A DNA stretch of 26,769 bases, from contig MU646423.1 in NCBI GenBank assembly GCA_026770585.1, positions 400,738 to 427,506 of the forward strand, given 5' to 3'. Made by a program: the position numbers and the translations under genes. Under the pieces are notes generated by a model. The model saw only the letters and a list, made by a program, of their open reading frames with translations. It ran no database searches and was not told the origin of the DNA. This DNA comes from Baffinella frigidus (Eukaryota > Cryptophyceae > Cryptomonadales > Baffinellaceae). Below, one piece after another: positions 9,001 through 19,124 of this stretch (positions within the stretch are counted from its first letter, which is position 1; each line of letters opens with the position of its first letter).

Positions 9001-12000
9001 TGGACCCGACACACCACATGCACAGGACCTTCACGGTGTTTGCACCACGGCCCTGGTGTTGCCTCTAGATTGACGCACCACACGGTAGCAGAGATGCACC
9101 GCATCCAGAGCGGCGGCCTGCATCGACCCTGTGCAATACGCCTCGTCCCTTCTCACCTCCCTTCTGATTCACCACACCCACCCCAGCACGGCCCGGGTGT
9201 TCCTTCCAAATCGACGCACCGTCACGCACACACCAGGGCCCTAGCAGAGATCCGCGGCGGGGCGGACGTTTGCCCGGCAGCCCCCCCACAAACACCTCCT
9301 GGACCTGCAACATCCCTGTGCAAGCATCTCCTCATCTAACCTGACACAGCACCCACCCACCAGGGTGCTGGAAGAGATGTGTACCACCCCCGCACTGACA
9401 ACCCCACCCTACCAGGGCGCTGGAGGAGATCGAGGCAGGGGCGGACGTGAACCTGGGGCAACCGGCCGACCGTTACATGACGCCGCTGCACTATGCGGCG
9501 CGTAACGGCTCGGCTGACGCCGTGCGCGCCATGCTTGCGGTGCCCCCTCCCCCCTGCCCAGTTCCAGTGCCACCCTATGGCGGGAGTTGAAAGAAGCTAA
9601 ATGACCTAGGCTTCACCCTGGTACCTCCTCCCCGAGTTTAAGATCATGCGTTTGCCCTCTAGGAAGCGCCCTAGGGTCCTAGGGCTAGGCCTACTGTACA
9701 TCAAGCTTGCCATGATCCTGGTGCCCCCCCCCCCCGGAAGCTGGTTTCGAGGGGGCGGATCCAACCCTTCCAAAAAGCTTTGCGGAGTGTGCGGCGCACA
9801 CCCCACACCCACAGCTCCAGCTTGAGGTGGGTTTCCTCGGGGTGCAACACTCTCCCAAACCCTAAACCCTAAACCCTGAACCCTAAAACCTGAACCATCA
9901 ACCATCAACCATAGACCATCAACCCCGAACCTTACACCCTTAACCCCAAACCCTAAACTCTCAACCCTGAACCCTAAACCCTAAACCCCTGAACCATGAA
10001 CCATGGACCATCAACCATCAACCCCAAACCTTAAACCCTAAACCCTAAACCCTCAACCCCGAACCCTCAACCCTACACCCCTAAACCCCTCACCTCTCCC
10101 GCAGGCGGGCGCGAACATCTCAGCAGTGACACTCCACCCTCCCTTCGGGTGGACGCCGCTGCACACGGCAGCCTACTCCGGTCTCGCCCTCCCCCCCCCC
10201 TGGCCCCATACCGCGGTCGTGTGTGTCAACTTAATACGTGTGTGTCAACTTAATAAACTCCGGTCTCGTCCCACCTCCCCCCCCTGGCCCCATACCGCGG
10301 TCGTGGTTGTCAACTTAATAAACCTCGCCCTTGTCAACTTAATAAACCCCGCCCTTGTCAACTTAATAAACCTTGCCGCCCCCCCCTATGCAGGGATGAT
10401 GGACGCGGTAGAAGTGCTTCTGGAGAATGGCGCGGAGCTCATGCCGTGGGATAGCTTCGGGTGAACACCCCACGACCTTTTCTTCGTTCTTCTGTATTAC
10501 TCTTGAACGTTAAGCACGACGTGTGTCAATTTGCAACTAGGGTTATACCTACTGACTTGCTCACACACACGAGACTGACAAGCAGGGTTCGGGTCTGGCC
10601 CGAACCATCGTTTGTCGATTTGCTAGGGTTATACGTGCTTCCTCAAATACACCGTATTGACGAGCAGGGATTCGCAAACTAGGGTTCTGGTGCGGGATAG
10701 CTTCGGGTCTGGCCCTGCTCGTTCGTGCTGTGGATTTGTGCACGCACGTATGAACCTGGCTTCCAATTGAAACACGATAGTGGGGGATAGCTTCGGGTCT
10801 GGCCCGCACCACCGTTTCGTCGATTTGCAACTAGGGTTACATCGTGTGTCAGTTTGCAACTCGGGGTATACGTACGTCTTCGGTAGACGGAACGGTACGA
10901 GAGCCGAAACGGCACTCGCTAACGCACCATACACACTCGTAGACGACTCGCTGACGACGCGCTGACGACTAGGGGTTGCGGCGAGTAGGTGGCTTCCTAG
11001 TATTGGCACCCGGTACTCTCGCTGACGACCAGCCACACTCGCTGACAACTTTGTGGCACTGGCACAACTTTTGAGCAGGTGGCTGCCACTGCACTGGGCA
11101 GCGTACGGCGGGCATGCAGACATCTGCGCGAAACTGATCGAGAAAGGCACGCCTATCGACATCCCTTCGCAGGACTTTGGTACTCCCCCCCGCCCGGCAG
11201 TTACTGCTCGGGGCAGTAATTCCTCCTGAACCCGAATCCCTCATGAACCCTGCACCCTGCACCCTGCACCTTCAACCCCAATCCCTCAACCCTCAACCCT
11301 AAACTGACTCCTGACTCTCGTGGACATGCATTTAGGAACACGGCTTCTGCACGCGCCTGGAGTCTCACTCGTGCGTGGACCTTACCGAGGCTTTCTCTCG
11401 CGTTTCGCAACGTTGGTGCTGTTGGCTCAAACTTTTGTGTACTAGGAGATATATATTGTAGCATTCGGGTTGGCTTGGATTGTTCCAGGGTCGAGTCGAG
11501 CGGAAATCTGACGAAAATGCGCCGTTTGTGTCATCTTATGAGCGGGGGATGCTATCTTGCCCTCAATCTCATCCATATATAGCATGAAACTTCGTTTTCT
11601 CGAATCTGCCGACCCGACCCCAAATCCAAGCCACGAATTGTACAAAAATGAATCGGCGTGGTGGCGCAGGGTGGTCGGCACTGCACTCGGCCGCGTCGCG
11701 TGGCTTTATCGAGGTGAGAGCCTCGCATGCTTTGGAAGATTTGCTTGCACGCAACCATACTGCGAGAACCAAAGGCTGCGTGCTCTCGTTGCCTGTTGCC
11801 CCAGATGATAATTGACCCTGGCCGTGATGCATTTTAGTTGGTGTTTTGCGCCATGTAACGGTCTGAGCCGTTACGTGCAGCATAGTGCAGCGGCGTCATG
11901 TAACGGTCTATGCATTTAAGTTAGCATTTTGTAATGGAATGTCTGCTTTAAATGTGTTTTATGGCGAGCCTAGTGTTATTCAGGCAGCGCTAGAAGCTCC

Positions 12001-15000
12001 TTAACCTCACATCAAGTCTGGACACCTGCATGGCTGAGGCCTTCCTCTTTCTTCTTTCTTCTTTCTTCTTCTTTCTCCTCTCAAGTCTGGAGATGAGTGA
12101 TCCAAACGTCACCGAGCCTGACGACGGGCCCTCTTCGGAATGAGGCGGTGTGCACTGACCCCCCCCCCCTCCCCTTCCCCTGCCAGGTGTGTCAATCGCT
12201 GATCACACTCGGGGCGGACTTCACCCTGCACGATTCAGAAGGGAAGGACCCCCACGCGCTCGCGGTCGGCCTGGGGCTGCAAGACTGCAGCGCGGCGCTC
12301 CGCACGATGGCTCATAACCTCAACCTGACGCGTTTCGAGTGCCTCGCCACCGACATCCCGGGGGTGGGGGAGTGTCTGCTGGCGGTGCGTGGCCCGGTGA
12401 CGGGCAACGTGTACGCGTTTGAGCCGAGTAACGTGACGGGGAAGCACGTCTTCATGGGGCGGTTCGATGCGGAGACCAAGACGTTTGATGCGGACGCAAA
12501 GGAGAAGTTTGTAAGGGGGGAGGAGGAGGGGTCGGAGTGCGAGGATGAGGAGGCGGCGGGGCCGGAATGGGCGGAGGAGGGGGAGGAGGGGGAGTGGGAG
12601 CAGCTCGACACTGTTCTGCAGGAGGTGTGCTTCAGTGCCCGTCACCCTTCTGCCAGCTGCACCATCTGGAGGCGCCAAATCATATGATTCAAACGGGTGG
12701 CTTCCTGGCTTGTTTGGCGTGTTCGTACGGCACCAGCACACCAGGGTTATTTTTGTTTTATTTTGATTCTCCTCCAGTATCGTTGCCGACACACCCAAGA
12801 AATGGTGTGTGGAGACGCTCGCTTCAGAAGGCGGGTGCTCATATGCCTCGCACCGACGCCTCGAGTCACTCTGCTTTGGCGAGGGGGCAGGGCAGGTTGT
12901 CCTGCAGGAGACCAAGTTCTCACGCCTCGCGACGCGAGTCGCTGCGCACTTTGCGTTTGTTTCATTTCTACCTAGGCGGTGTCGATGTCGGATACCCCCC
13001 TGGTACGTGTCCGGTAAGTGGAAATAACTGACCTAGTGCACCGGTGCCGGCAAACACAAGAAGTGGTGTTCGGAGACGCTCGCTGCAGGAGGCATGCCTC
13101 GCGATGAAGGCGTGAGTCACTCTCCTCTGGCGATGAGGGGGGCAGGTTGAGCTGCAGGTGACCAATTCGTCTGATATGCTGCGCTGACCAGATGCGAGTG
13201 GATGGCGAAACGCTGCTCAAGGAGGTGGGGGGTCCGGAGCTCTACTCCTCCGAACCGCCGCACAGGTTACTGCGCCTCACCCTTCTTCTCGTAGAGAAGT
13301 TGCCCGCCCAACGGCTTGCTCACGGGAAACGTCAAGTTGGTAGAGGCGAGCTCTCGCCGGGTATCCAATCATCGTATCTCTCTCGTGGGCAGATACGTGG
13401 GACTGCTGCGCAAAGACTGTGCACCTCAAAGAGAAAACACGCTCCGTTTCTCCTGAGAAATGGTTAAAAAAGTCCCCCGTTTCTCAAGAGAAACATCAAC
13501 CCTCCGTTGCTGAAGGGTGGGTTCTGGGGTGGCAGATACGTGGGGCTGCTGCGCAAGGACGGAGGGGTCGATCGCGCGGTGCCCTTGGATCGCCTATTCG
13601 ACTACCCTGAATGGGTCCCCGAAACGGTATCTGCCCGGGGTTTCTGAAAAAGTTTCACGAATAAAAAAATTTCAGCCCTCCGATGAGAAATGATCGATCG
13701 ATCGAGAATTGATCGAGCAGATCAATCACAAACGACACTCTCTCAACAGCCCGGGGATTCCGGACATCTCTATAGGTGCCCTGAATGGGACCCTGCGACG
13801 GTATCTGCCCGGGGATTCTGACACAGCGCTCTGACTTCATGTGGAGGAATCACTTCTCGTCGGGGCGGAAACAGCCCTCCGACGGGACGTGATTGATGTG
13901 ATCATCTTTTGGGTCTGGTGGATTTGCACCTGTGATTTTGGGGGTATCTGAATTGGGATGCCTCCGTGGTACCCATCCGGGAAATGTCAACGATTGACCC
14001 AGTTGACTTGTGAGGACTGGCGGGAAAGACGACCCTGCGCCCCGCTTCACGGTTCAAGCCGCTCGCGGCGCTGCATCGTCAATTGCTTTGTATCTACTGT
14101 CATGTGCTGCGCCAGTGATTCAGAAATTAGGGTCTAGGATTTGTTTTTTTTGTATTTAGTGTGATGGGACGCGCCACAATGATGGAAAGTGGCAGTCAGT
14201 AGGTGCTTGCGTGCCAAGAGTTGGCGGTTCGGCCAAGCTGAGCCTGCATGTCCACCGAAAACCTCAAGTGGTTTGTATCTAGTGTGATGTGCTCCGGTCA
14301 AGCTAAGTCTCTCCGCCGAAAACAGGCGCGAGGGAACAAGCCCGGGTTCGTGATCGGAGCCTTGAACGGCTCTATCGAGGTGCTTCCCTCCCACACGCGC
14401 CGAAACCCGAAACCCGAAGCCTGAAACCCGAAAACCGAAACCCTAAACCCTAAACCCTCAACCCTAAACCCGAAACCCGAAACCAGAAACCCGAAATCTG
14501 AAACCCGAAACCCGATACCCGATACCCGACACCCGATACCCAAAACTTCAAACCCGACACCCCTGATTTGCGGCTCCGAAGAGCCTAGCCCTCCTCCATC
14601 ATTCCTTGGCAGCTGTGCCTGGTGCTCCCTGATGTGTCTGATCTAACGTGTCTTGTTTGCGGGGGTGTTTTCTACACCCATTTTCTACACCCCCGTTTGG
14701 TGGAATGACCTGCAGTGGTGGGGTTTGCTACCTTGGCTTCGGGCAAAACCCCTTCCCATTCTGTCCCAGACAACCCATTCCCAGCATAGCACAACAGTGT
14801 TTTCGAATCGTGTGTCTCGGCGTGAGGTTTTGTGTCCTGAGGCTTCGCGGGAACACACCGCGAAGCATTCCCAGCGCAGCATCCAATAGAGCTTCACATC
14901 GTCCGTGATGACTCGGTCTCTGCTAGGTGGACAGTTTTTCGAATGGAGGATGTTGACAAGATGTGTTGTGTCTGCAGGCTGCGCGGGAATACAACGCGAA

Positions 15001-17698
15001 AATAATGGCGGGCTCCTGGGCTGCCATGGCCAACTACGGGCCCAACAAGGTGCCTCTTTGTTTCATGCTGTCTCGCTTGATGCTGTCTCGCTATCGGTGC
15101 CTCTTTGTTTGATGCTGTCTCGCTATGCAATATTTATGTGATGGCATATTTGTTTGGTGACGTCATTTTGTTTGGCATACACGTGTCTGTCAGTGTGTTT
15201 TAACGTGACTGCTAGTTTGTTGATGATAGTGTCTCGCGCAGCAGAGGTTTGAATCTGCTTGCATTCATCAGTCTGAGCTATGTGCCAAACAAGGTGCCGC
15301 GTTGTCAACTGTCTCTGGCCGGTTGCGTTGCTGTTTTACAGCTCTGAATTCAATGACGGTTTCTCGCCCGACGGATTTTTGAATCAGCTCGAGAAAGCTT
15401 TCTCGAGTAGGAGGTTTAGGGCCGCCACGCATCGACTGTCTGCACCTAGTCCCTATAGGTTGCAAACGCGTCTTCTGGTTACACACCAGGTTTCTTTTTC
15501 TGCCTGGACTTGGCAGGGTCAGAGCGTTGCATTCATGGCGTCTTTCCCGCCCCCCAAATCCTGTTCCTAAACCTCCTAAACCCAAACCCCAAACCCTCTG
15601 CAGATTGACTGGGAAGGGCCCGTCAACGAGGCGGATGAGCAGGCACGCCCCCCCCCCCCATGGAGCGCTAGCCAGTGCCTCTTTCCTGCAAGTGTCTTTC
15701 GCTCGTCTCTCTCTCGCTCTCTCTCTCTCTCTCTGCCTCTCCTTCTCTTTCTTTCAGTCAGCGCCTCTCGCCTGAGAGTGTCTTTCGCTCGCCTCTTGCT
15801 CGTGTCCCCTTTTGGTTTCTGATGCAACGTGAAATGTCAATCAAGGTGCTTCCTAAACCCTCAGCCCTCAACCCTAGCCACCACACCCTAAACCCACTCC
15901 CATTTGTTCCCCACTCGGATCGCGCTTGCACCTCTCTGGACCCGCCCTTGCATCCTGATGAGCGTGTGAGTGACCTGGAACCGCGCGTGCGCTCGGCGTC
16001 TGCTGCTGGTGGCATCCATCTCCCTTGCATCAACCAAGCTACACTCTACCACAGTGTGTGGCAATTGCCCTGAATGCGACAGGGGGGTCCGGGCAACCCT
16101 GGGATTCAGAGGGCCAACCAATAGACCCTCCACCCCAAACCCTCAGCTCAACACCCCTGGGGTTGTTAGACCCCACACCTTCACCCCCGACAAAACCTTA
16201 GACCTCACACCATAAACGCTAACACCGGTGGGGTGCAGGGTGCGCGGGATCGGCCAGGTCGGCATCGGATGTTCGGTGCGGACGACGAGACTCCGATCCC
16301 AGGTACTCTACCGTTAACGTAAGTTAACGCAGGTTCCACCTTTGATTTGAAACGTTCCACTCGCGACTTTTGTCTCGGTGGGCAGCGCTCTCCTCTGAAC
16401 GGCAGTCGAGAAGCAAGAGGAATTCCGAGGAATTCCGATTTATCAGGGAGGTTCTCCGTTTTGCCAAGCCCGTGCCGTCACCAAGCTGAAGGTCGGTATC
16501 GCCGCTTGACAGGGGGGGGTGGTTAGTAAAATGACATTTTGACTTGTGTCCTTGCGTGGTGTCGCAGGGGGCGGTGCCGATAGGGGGCAGACGCGCCCGG
16601 GAGAGGAGTCGACCAAGATGCTGCGGGAGGGGGAGGAGCAAGGCCCAGTCCGACGCAAAAAGGTCCCCCCATCGCATATCTCTCCACGAAAGATTGCTAG
16701 CGGGTCCTATTTAGCGACGCATGAAGGTCTCAGATGAATCACATCACGTTCATATCCACTTTCCGCGGCACTCCGCAGGGTAGGGGGGTCTGTTTCAGCC
16801 ATGCCCGGTACCTAGCTTTTAGAAAGTATGGTCTAAGATACTCAGGGAGGGGGTGGAGCAAGGCTCGGAGCGACGCGAGAAGGTGCGCTGCATCTCTTGT
16901 CAAGCCAGAAATGCGATCCTGAGATCAAGCATCTCTCGACCTGAGACCCCCCTGTACACTCAGCTTCGGTGGGCCCGCCTCGGATCGAAACCCCGCAACG
17001 ATCTCCCCATCGCCTAGCTTTTAGACAGTAGGGTCTAAAGACAGACTGCTGGCGCAGTCTGTTGCGCCAAAGAGACTGCTGGCATACTCAGTTTGTGCGA
17101 GGGGATTTGGTGAACCCGGGCGCGTTGGATCGGAAAGGTGACGTTGTTCTGCGCACCTAGGATGGCACCTTGCGCATGGGACGGGACACCCGAGTGAGGC
17201 AGAGCTAGATCGCCAGCGCCAAAAGAGGGGGGGGGGGCACAGTTTATTGACAGCGACGCGTGCCCGTTGGCAGGAGTCGCGGGCGTACGTGAAGGGGTGG
17301 GTGGAGCAGATCGAGGACATGCAGTGGGACATCAAACAGCGCGAGCGCCTCCGCGAACACAAGTTCCAACCCCGAAATTCATGAATTATAGACACTAACC
17401 CGAAACCCGAAACTCCTGAATGATTGACCCTCACCCTCACCCGAAACCCCTGCATTATAGACCCGAACCCGAAACTCGAAACCCCTGAATTGTAAACCCT
17501 CACCCGAAAATCGAAACCTGAAACTCCTGGGTTCTAGACCACAATTTATATTCTTTTTCAAGAAACCGTGTTGTGTGTCGCAGGTTCGTTGCCGTGGGAG
17601 ACTCAGTGCTGAAGATCGACAAGAGCGTGCACCCTCTCTTCCGCTCGGGAGCATGCACGTGCCCCCACTGTGTCGACATGCGCCTCGGCGCCACTGGG
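7107..17698 (+). CDS. Signal-peptide ankyrin-repeat protein, about 19 exons (3' end uncertain)
   Basis: Exons: 7107-7561, 7718-7811, 8069-8202, 9416-9539, 10105-10180, 10394-10460, 11079-11179, 11336-11370, 12187-12626, 12778-12895, 13192-13265, 13536-13626, 14326-14379, 14978-15049, 15604-15642, 16239-16302, 16568-16662, 17274-17362, 17584-17698. They give 2337 nt (779 codons) with every junction in phase. The start MGRVRAARLVLGTFSLL opens a signal peptide, then a basic leader with SLRGG, suggesting ER entry and possibly the plastid. Residues 228-400 hold about four ankyrin repeats (YMTPLHYAARNGSADAV, GWTPLHTAAYSG, WLPLHWAAYGGHADICAKL, LITLGADFTLHDSEGKDPHA). An acidic stretch ends the large exon. 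The C-terminal half (RYVGLLRKDGG, LFDYPEWVPET, KIMAGSWAAMANYGPNK, a CTCPHC cluster) matches nothing I know. Intron 15642/16239 is GC-AG. The 7811/8069 junction lacks GT and sits in a direct repeat CAGGARCG. Exons 10, 15 and 16 are the least certain. Confidence 0.8.
7812..8068 (+). repeat. Intron of the ankyrin gene made of telomere-like repeats
   Basis: Essentially all 257 bp are degenerate CCCTAAA, CCCTAGA or CCCCAAA units ending CCCTAAACCCTACACCAG at the acceptor of exon 8069-8202. The sense strand is C-rich. Confidence 0.8.
8553..8775. repeat. Telomere-like CCCTAAA/CCCTCAA array
   Basis: A degenerate array in the intron 8203-9415. It grades from CCCTAAA to CCCTCAA and back to CCCTAAA. A small G-rich patch of opposite polarity sits at 8234-8252. 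Confidence 0.85.
8961..9000. repeat. Homopolymer C tract (about 40 bp)
   Basis: An uninterrupted C run in an intron of the ankyrin gene. Its length is unlikely to be exact. The poly-Pro and poly-Gly open frames across it are artefacts. Confidence 0.8.
9047..9380 (+). pseudogene. Echoes of the first ankyrin exon start
   Basis: Three decayed copies precede the true acceptor at 9415. 9047-9117 and 9187-9280 align with each other (GGCCCKGGTGTTSC, GACGCACC, TAGCAGAGATSCRC). 9231-9275 carries ACCAG then GGCCCTAGCAGAGATCCGCGG, like the real ACCAG then GGCGCTGGAGGAGATCGAGG. 9358-9376 repeats CACCAG, then GGTGCTGGAAGAGATG. None continues in frame. Confidence 0.6.
9640..9718. mobile_element. Palindromic fragment with CCTAGG and CCTACTGTA
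   Basis: GATCATG and CATGATC flank CCCTAGGGTCCTAGGGCTAGGCCTACTGTAC. It looks like a worn relative of the other CCTAC-core palindromes, in the intron 9540-10104. Confidence 0.4.
9855..10090. repeat. Telomere-like CCCTAAA/ACCATCA array
   Basis: A degenerate array ending about 14 bp before the acceptor at 10104. It includes a local variant (CCATCAA)n at 9893-9923 and 9995-10025, a derived unit repeated twice. Confidence 0.85.
10172..10376 (+). repeat. Echo of an ankyrin exon end plus (GTCAACTTAATAAACC)n
   Basis: The end of exon 10105-10180 with its donor (CTCCG|GTCTCG) and about 60 bp of intron is copied at 10258-10318. The tail GTCAACTTAATA is then amplified into five short units to 10373, just before the next acceptor at 10393. 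Confidence 0.75.
10590..10862 (+). repeat. Echoes of the next ankyrin exon end
   Basis: GGGATAGCTTCGGGT, the end of exon 10394-10460 with its donor, recurs at 10693-10707 and 10784-10798. Both are followed by CTGGCCC and CGATTTGCAACTAGGGTTA-like sequence, which is also present around 10520-10630. None carries the upstream coding part. Confidence 0.7.
10975..11070 (+). repeat. Echo of the start of exon 11079-11179
   Basis: GAGTAGGTGGCTTCC (10983-10998) mirrors the true acceptor GAGCAG with GTGGCTGCC, and GGTACTC (11010) mirrors the exon's donor GGTACTC. CTCGCTGACRAC recurs four times between them. Confidence 0.55.
11371..12186 (+). other. Long intron of the ankyrin gene
   Basis: 816 bp between the 35-nt exon 11336-11370 and exon 12187. 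It holds a small hairpin GTAACGGTCTGAGCCGTTAC (11857-11876), a repeat of TGTAACGGTCT at about 11900, and a CTT-rich tract at 12043-12080. I see no gene; the open frames here have no protein-like text. Confidence 0.6.
13046..13170 (+). pseudogene. Echo of exon 12778-12895
   Basis: It aligns over its length with 12785-12916: AARTGGTGTKYGGAGACGCTC, a deletion, then GAGTCACTCT, CTTTGGCGA or CTCTGGCGA, GGGGCAGG, TTG, CTGCAG. The copy shifts frame and reaches a stop, while the first copy stays open. It lies in the intron before exon 13192. Confidence 0.65.
13385..13420 (+). pseudogene. Upstream echo of the YVGLLRK exon
   Basis: GGCAGATACGTGGGACTGCTGC repeats the acceptor and first codons of exon 13536-13626 about 142 bp upstream and keeps YVGLLRK, then departs (DCAPQRENT) without a donor. 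Short repeats of GTTTCTC, GAGAAA lie between the copies. Confidence 0.65.
13606..13990 (+). repeat. Three degenerate 170-bp units copying an exon end and donor
   Basis: CCTGAATGGG, then CGACGGTATCTGCCCGGGG, repeats at 13606 (the true exon end and donor) and 13783. A weaker version at about 13948 reads GAATTGGGATGCC, GGTACCCATCCGGG. CAGCCCTCCGA recurs in the first two units. Confidence 0.7.
14400..14560. repeat. CCCGAAA variant telomere-like array
   Basis: The CCCGAAA/CCCGATA variant dominates, with three CCCTAAA units inside. It starts about 20 bp after the donor of exon 14326-14379. Confidence 0.85.
14836..14875 (+). pseudogene. Echo of exon 14978-15049 start
   Basis: TGTGTCCTGAGGCTTCGCGGGAACACACCGCGAAG resembles TGTGTCTGCAGGCTGCGCGGGAATACAACGCGAAA at the true acceptor. 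The first intron bases after that exon (GTGCCTCTTTGTTT) are also repeated at 15050 and 15098. Confidence 0.55.
15698..15757. repeat. CT microsatellite
   Basis: A (TC)n tract shortly after the proposed GC donor at 15643, with pyrimidines on the sense strand. Flanking TGTCTTTCGCTCG recurs on both sides (15690 and 15779), together with CAGTGCCTCT or CAGCGCCTCT. Confidence 0.85.
16838..16885 (+). pseudogene. Echo of the LREGEEQG exon end
   Basis: CTCAGGGAGGGGGTGGAGCAAGGCTCGGAGCGACGCGAGAAGGTGCG repeats the end and donor of exon 16568-16662. It keeps the sense LREGVEQGSERREK, but no acceptor fits the phase. CCTAGCTTTTAGA with GGTCTAA is duplicated at 16809 and 17015. Confidence 0.6.
17385..17527. 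repeat. CCCGAAA array filling an intron of the ankyrin gene
   Basis: Units CCCGAAACTCCTGAATTRTAGAC and CCCTCACCCGAAA repeat four to five times between donor 17363 and acceptor 17583, so most of this 221-bp intron is repeat. Confidence 0.8.
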
Positions 17699-17985
17699 GT
17701 GCCACCCCTCCCATTTAATTTATTTATTTATTTATTTTCCCCGGCGCCCTCCCAACTCAATTGTGTTGATCGATTGTGTCTGGGATGATGTGCTCCCCTT
17801 CCCCCAAATAAACTAAATTTGATGTTAATAATTTCCGCAACTCAACTGCGTTGATTGATTGCGTCTGGCGGATTTGTTATGTACCGGGAGGTGGCTTCTT
17901 TCTCCCCTCCCTACCAAGGGGTTCGCCAACGATGGTAATACTCCACTTGTTGAGTATCATAAGTAGGGTATTTCTAAACCTTCAG

Positions 17986-18009
17986 GTTTGGTGTGCAACG
18001 CGCGTGTAG
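17986..18009 (+). CDS. Possible terminal exon of the ankyrin gene
   Basis: The last firm exon ends at 17698 (GGG|GTGCCA, phase 0). The acceptor CTTCAG at 17985 opens an in-phase exon reading VWCATRV, then TAG at 18007-18009. Two alternatives exist. The donor may be unused, with read-through to the TGA at 17786-17788. Or there may be a later exon after the acceptor at 18602, whose best-looking frame (GWVAVIQHMRIPSTTKS) does not match this phase. The sequence does not decide between them. Confidence 0.3.
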   Translation, partial: VWCATRV

Positions 18010-18160
18010 GGTGTGTGCAGATGGGAGCCACGTTCTCGTGAGCCTTGTCGAGTGTGGCCACTTTCTTTGTGCCACTCGTGACTGCCCCGAAGTGGGCCCA
18101 TACATGCAACACCTTTCCTGACGCGGTCCTTTGCACGCAACCTGTCCCGACGCGGGCCTA

Positions 18161-18260
18161 TCCCTTGAGTGACCAACGCGCGAATAATCGCCCGTGGAAG
18201 CCCTAGGCAGGTCATATGGCCCTACGGTAGGGCGTATGCGCCTAGTGGTCACTTACGGGA
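18161..18260. mobile_element. Palindromic element family 2, copy 1
   Basis: Ends TCCCTTGAGTGACCA and TGGTCACTTACGGGA are inverted. The inside CCTAGGCAGGTC, CCCTACGGTAGGGCGTATGCGCCTA is nearly identical to the copy at 19011-19110. The core is shared with the TA-flanked family but the termini are different. Confidence 0.75.
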
Positions 18261-19010
18261 TCTATGCACGCACGCAATTGCCATTTCTGACGCGGATCTG
18301 ACCCCCCTGGGACGCAGATTGTGTGCCACTGCGAACATTGCTACGTCCAAGGCTACTGGGATTCCAAGAGTCTCTTCTAGAATCTCTCCATCGCTACCCG
18401 CAATCGCGCGCGTCAGGCTACACTCAAGGCGCAAGGGCCTCATTTAGGACCTGTATCGAGAGTAATAAAGAAGAAGAAGTCAGACTCCACAGCTGGCATC
18501 CGGCGCCGGATGGCCATGCGTTCCAGAGACCAGGGTCCTAGGCCTCGACCCGGGGTGGAGGCGAACACGGAAGTACACTGTACACGCTCTTTATGTCTCC
18601 AGGACGTGGCTGGGTGGCTGTCATCCAGCACATGCGAATTCCCAGTACGACGAAATCAGATGGGTGTACTTATTCCGAACCTAGCGAAACCGATCCAGCT
18701 AGTCCAAGTAAACCCATTTCAATTCAAGCTTTTTTATTTCTCGCCTGCACTTTCCACACACTCGAAAATACAGAAAGAGGGGTGCCAGTGCACACAGCCC
18801 TGCCACCCTCTTTGACACCCACGCTATTCTCACAGCCTCACACAGGCTCACCCCGCGAGTTTCCGCCCCCACTCTGTTTACTACGCATCATTCATGCCCC
18901 CCAGATTCTGGGGGCCACGTGATCAAATTTGCACCAGAAAAGGGCTACAGTTAATTACCGCTGGGCAAGTTGACTTTTGCAAAGAGACTTGCAGTCCACC
19001 GAGTGGTGTA

Positions 19011-19110
19011 TCCCTTAAGTGGCTAGCAGGTCGAAGACGACCCGCAAAGGTCCTAGGCAGGTCCTGGGACCCTACGGTAGGGCGTATGCGCCTACTGACC
19101 ACTTATGGAG
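19011..19110. mobile_element. Palindromic element family 2, copy 2
   Basis: TCCCTTAAGTGGCTAGCAGG to CTGACCACTTATGGAG, with inner CCTAGGCAGGTC and CCCTACGGTAGGGCGTATG. It has the same 100-bp length as the other copy. It ends 14 bp beyond the lectin stop codon, so it probably lies in that gene's 3' UTR. Confidence 0.75.
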
Positions 19111-19124
19111 CTTCTCTCACAGCC

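Larger units (their letters stand above)
17699..19124. other. Convergent intergenic region between ankyrin and lectin genes
   Basis: It contains an 86-bp-spaced duplication (CAACTCAAYTGYGTTGATYGATTG at 17752 and 17838), repeats of ACGCGGNCCT around 18120-18300, two palindromic elements (18161-18260, 19011-19110) and a duplicated CTCACAGCCTCACACMGGCTCA (18830 and 19116). Some exon-like text at 18603-18720 is unassigned. Confidence 0.5.

Noticed and set aside
8884-9339. Poly-Pro/poly-Gly open frames
   Set aside because: Produced by the 40-bp C run in an intron.
12235-12915. 226-residue minus-strand frame opposite the ankyrin exon
   Set aside because: A GC-rich shadow of the plus-strand exon 12187-12626, which carries clear ankyrin motifs.
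14894-15130. tRNA or other structural RNA genes in AT-richer intron stretches
   Set aside because: I found no cloverleaf with conserved A and B boxes, here or elsewhere in the window.
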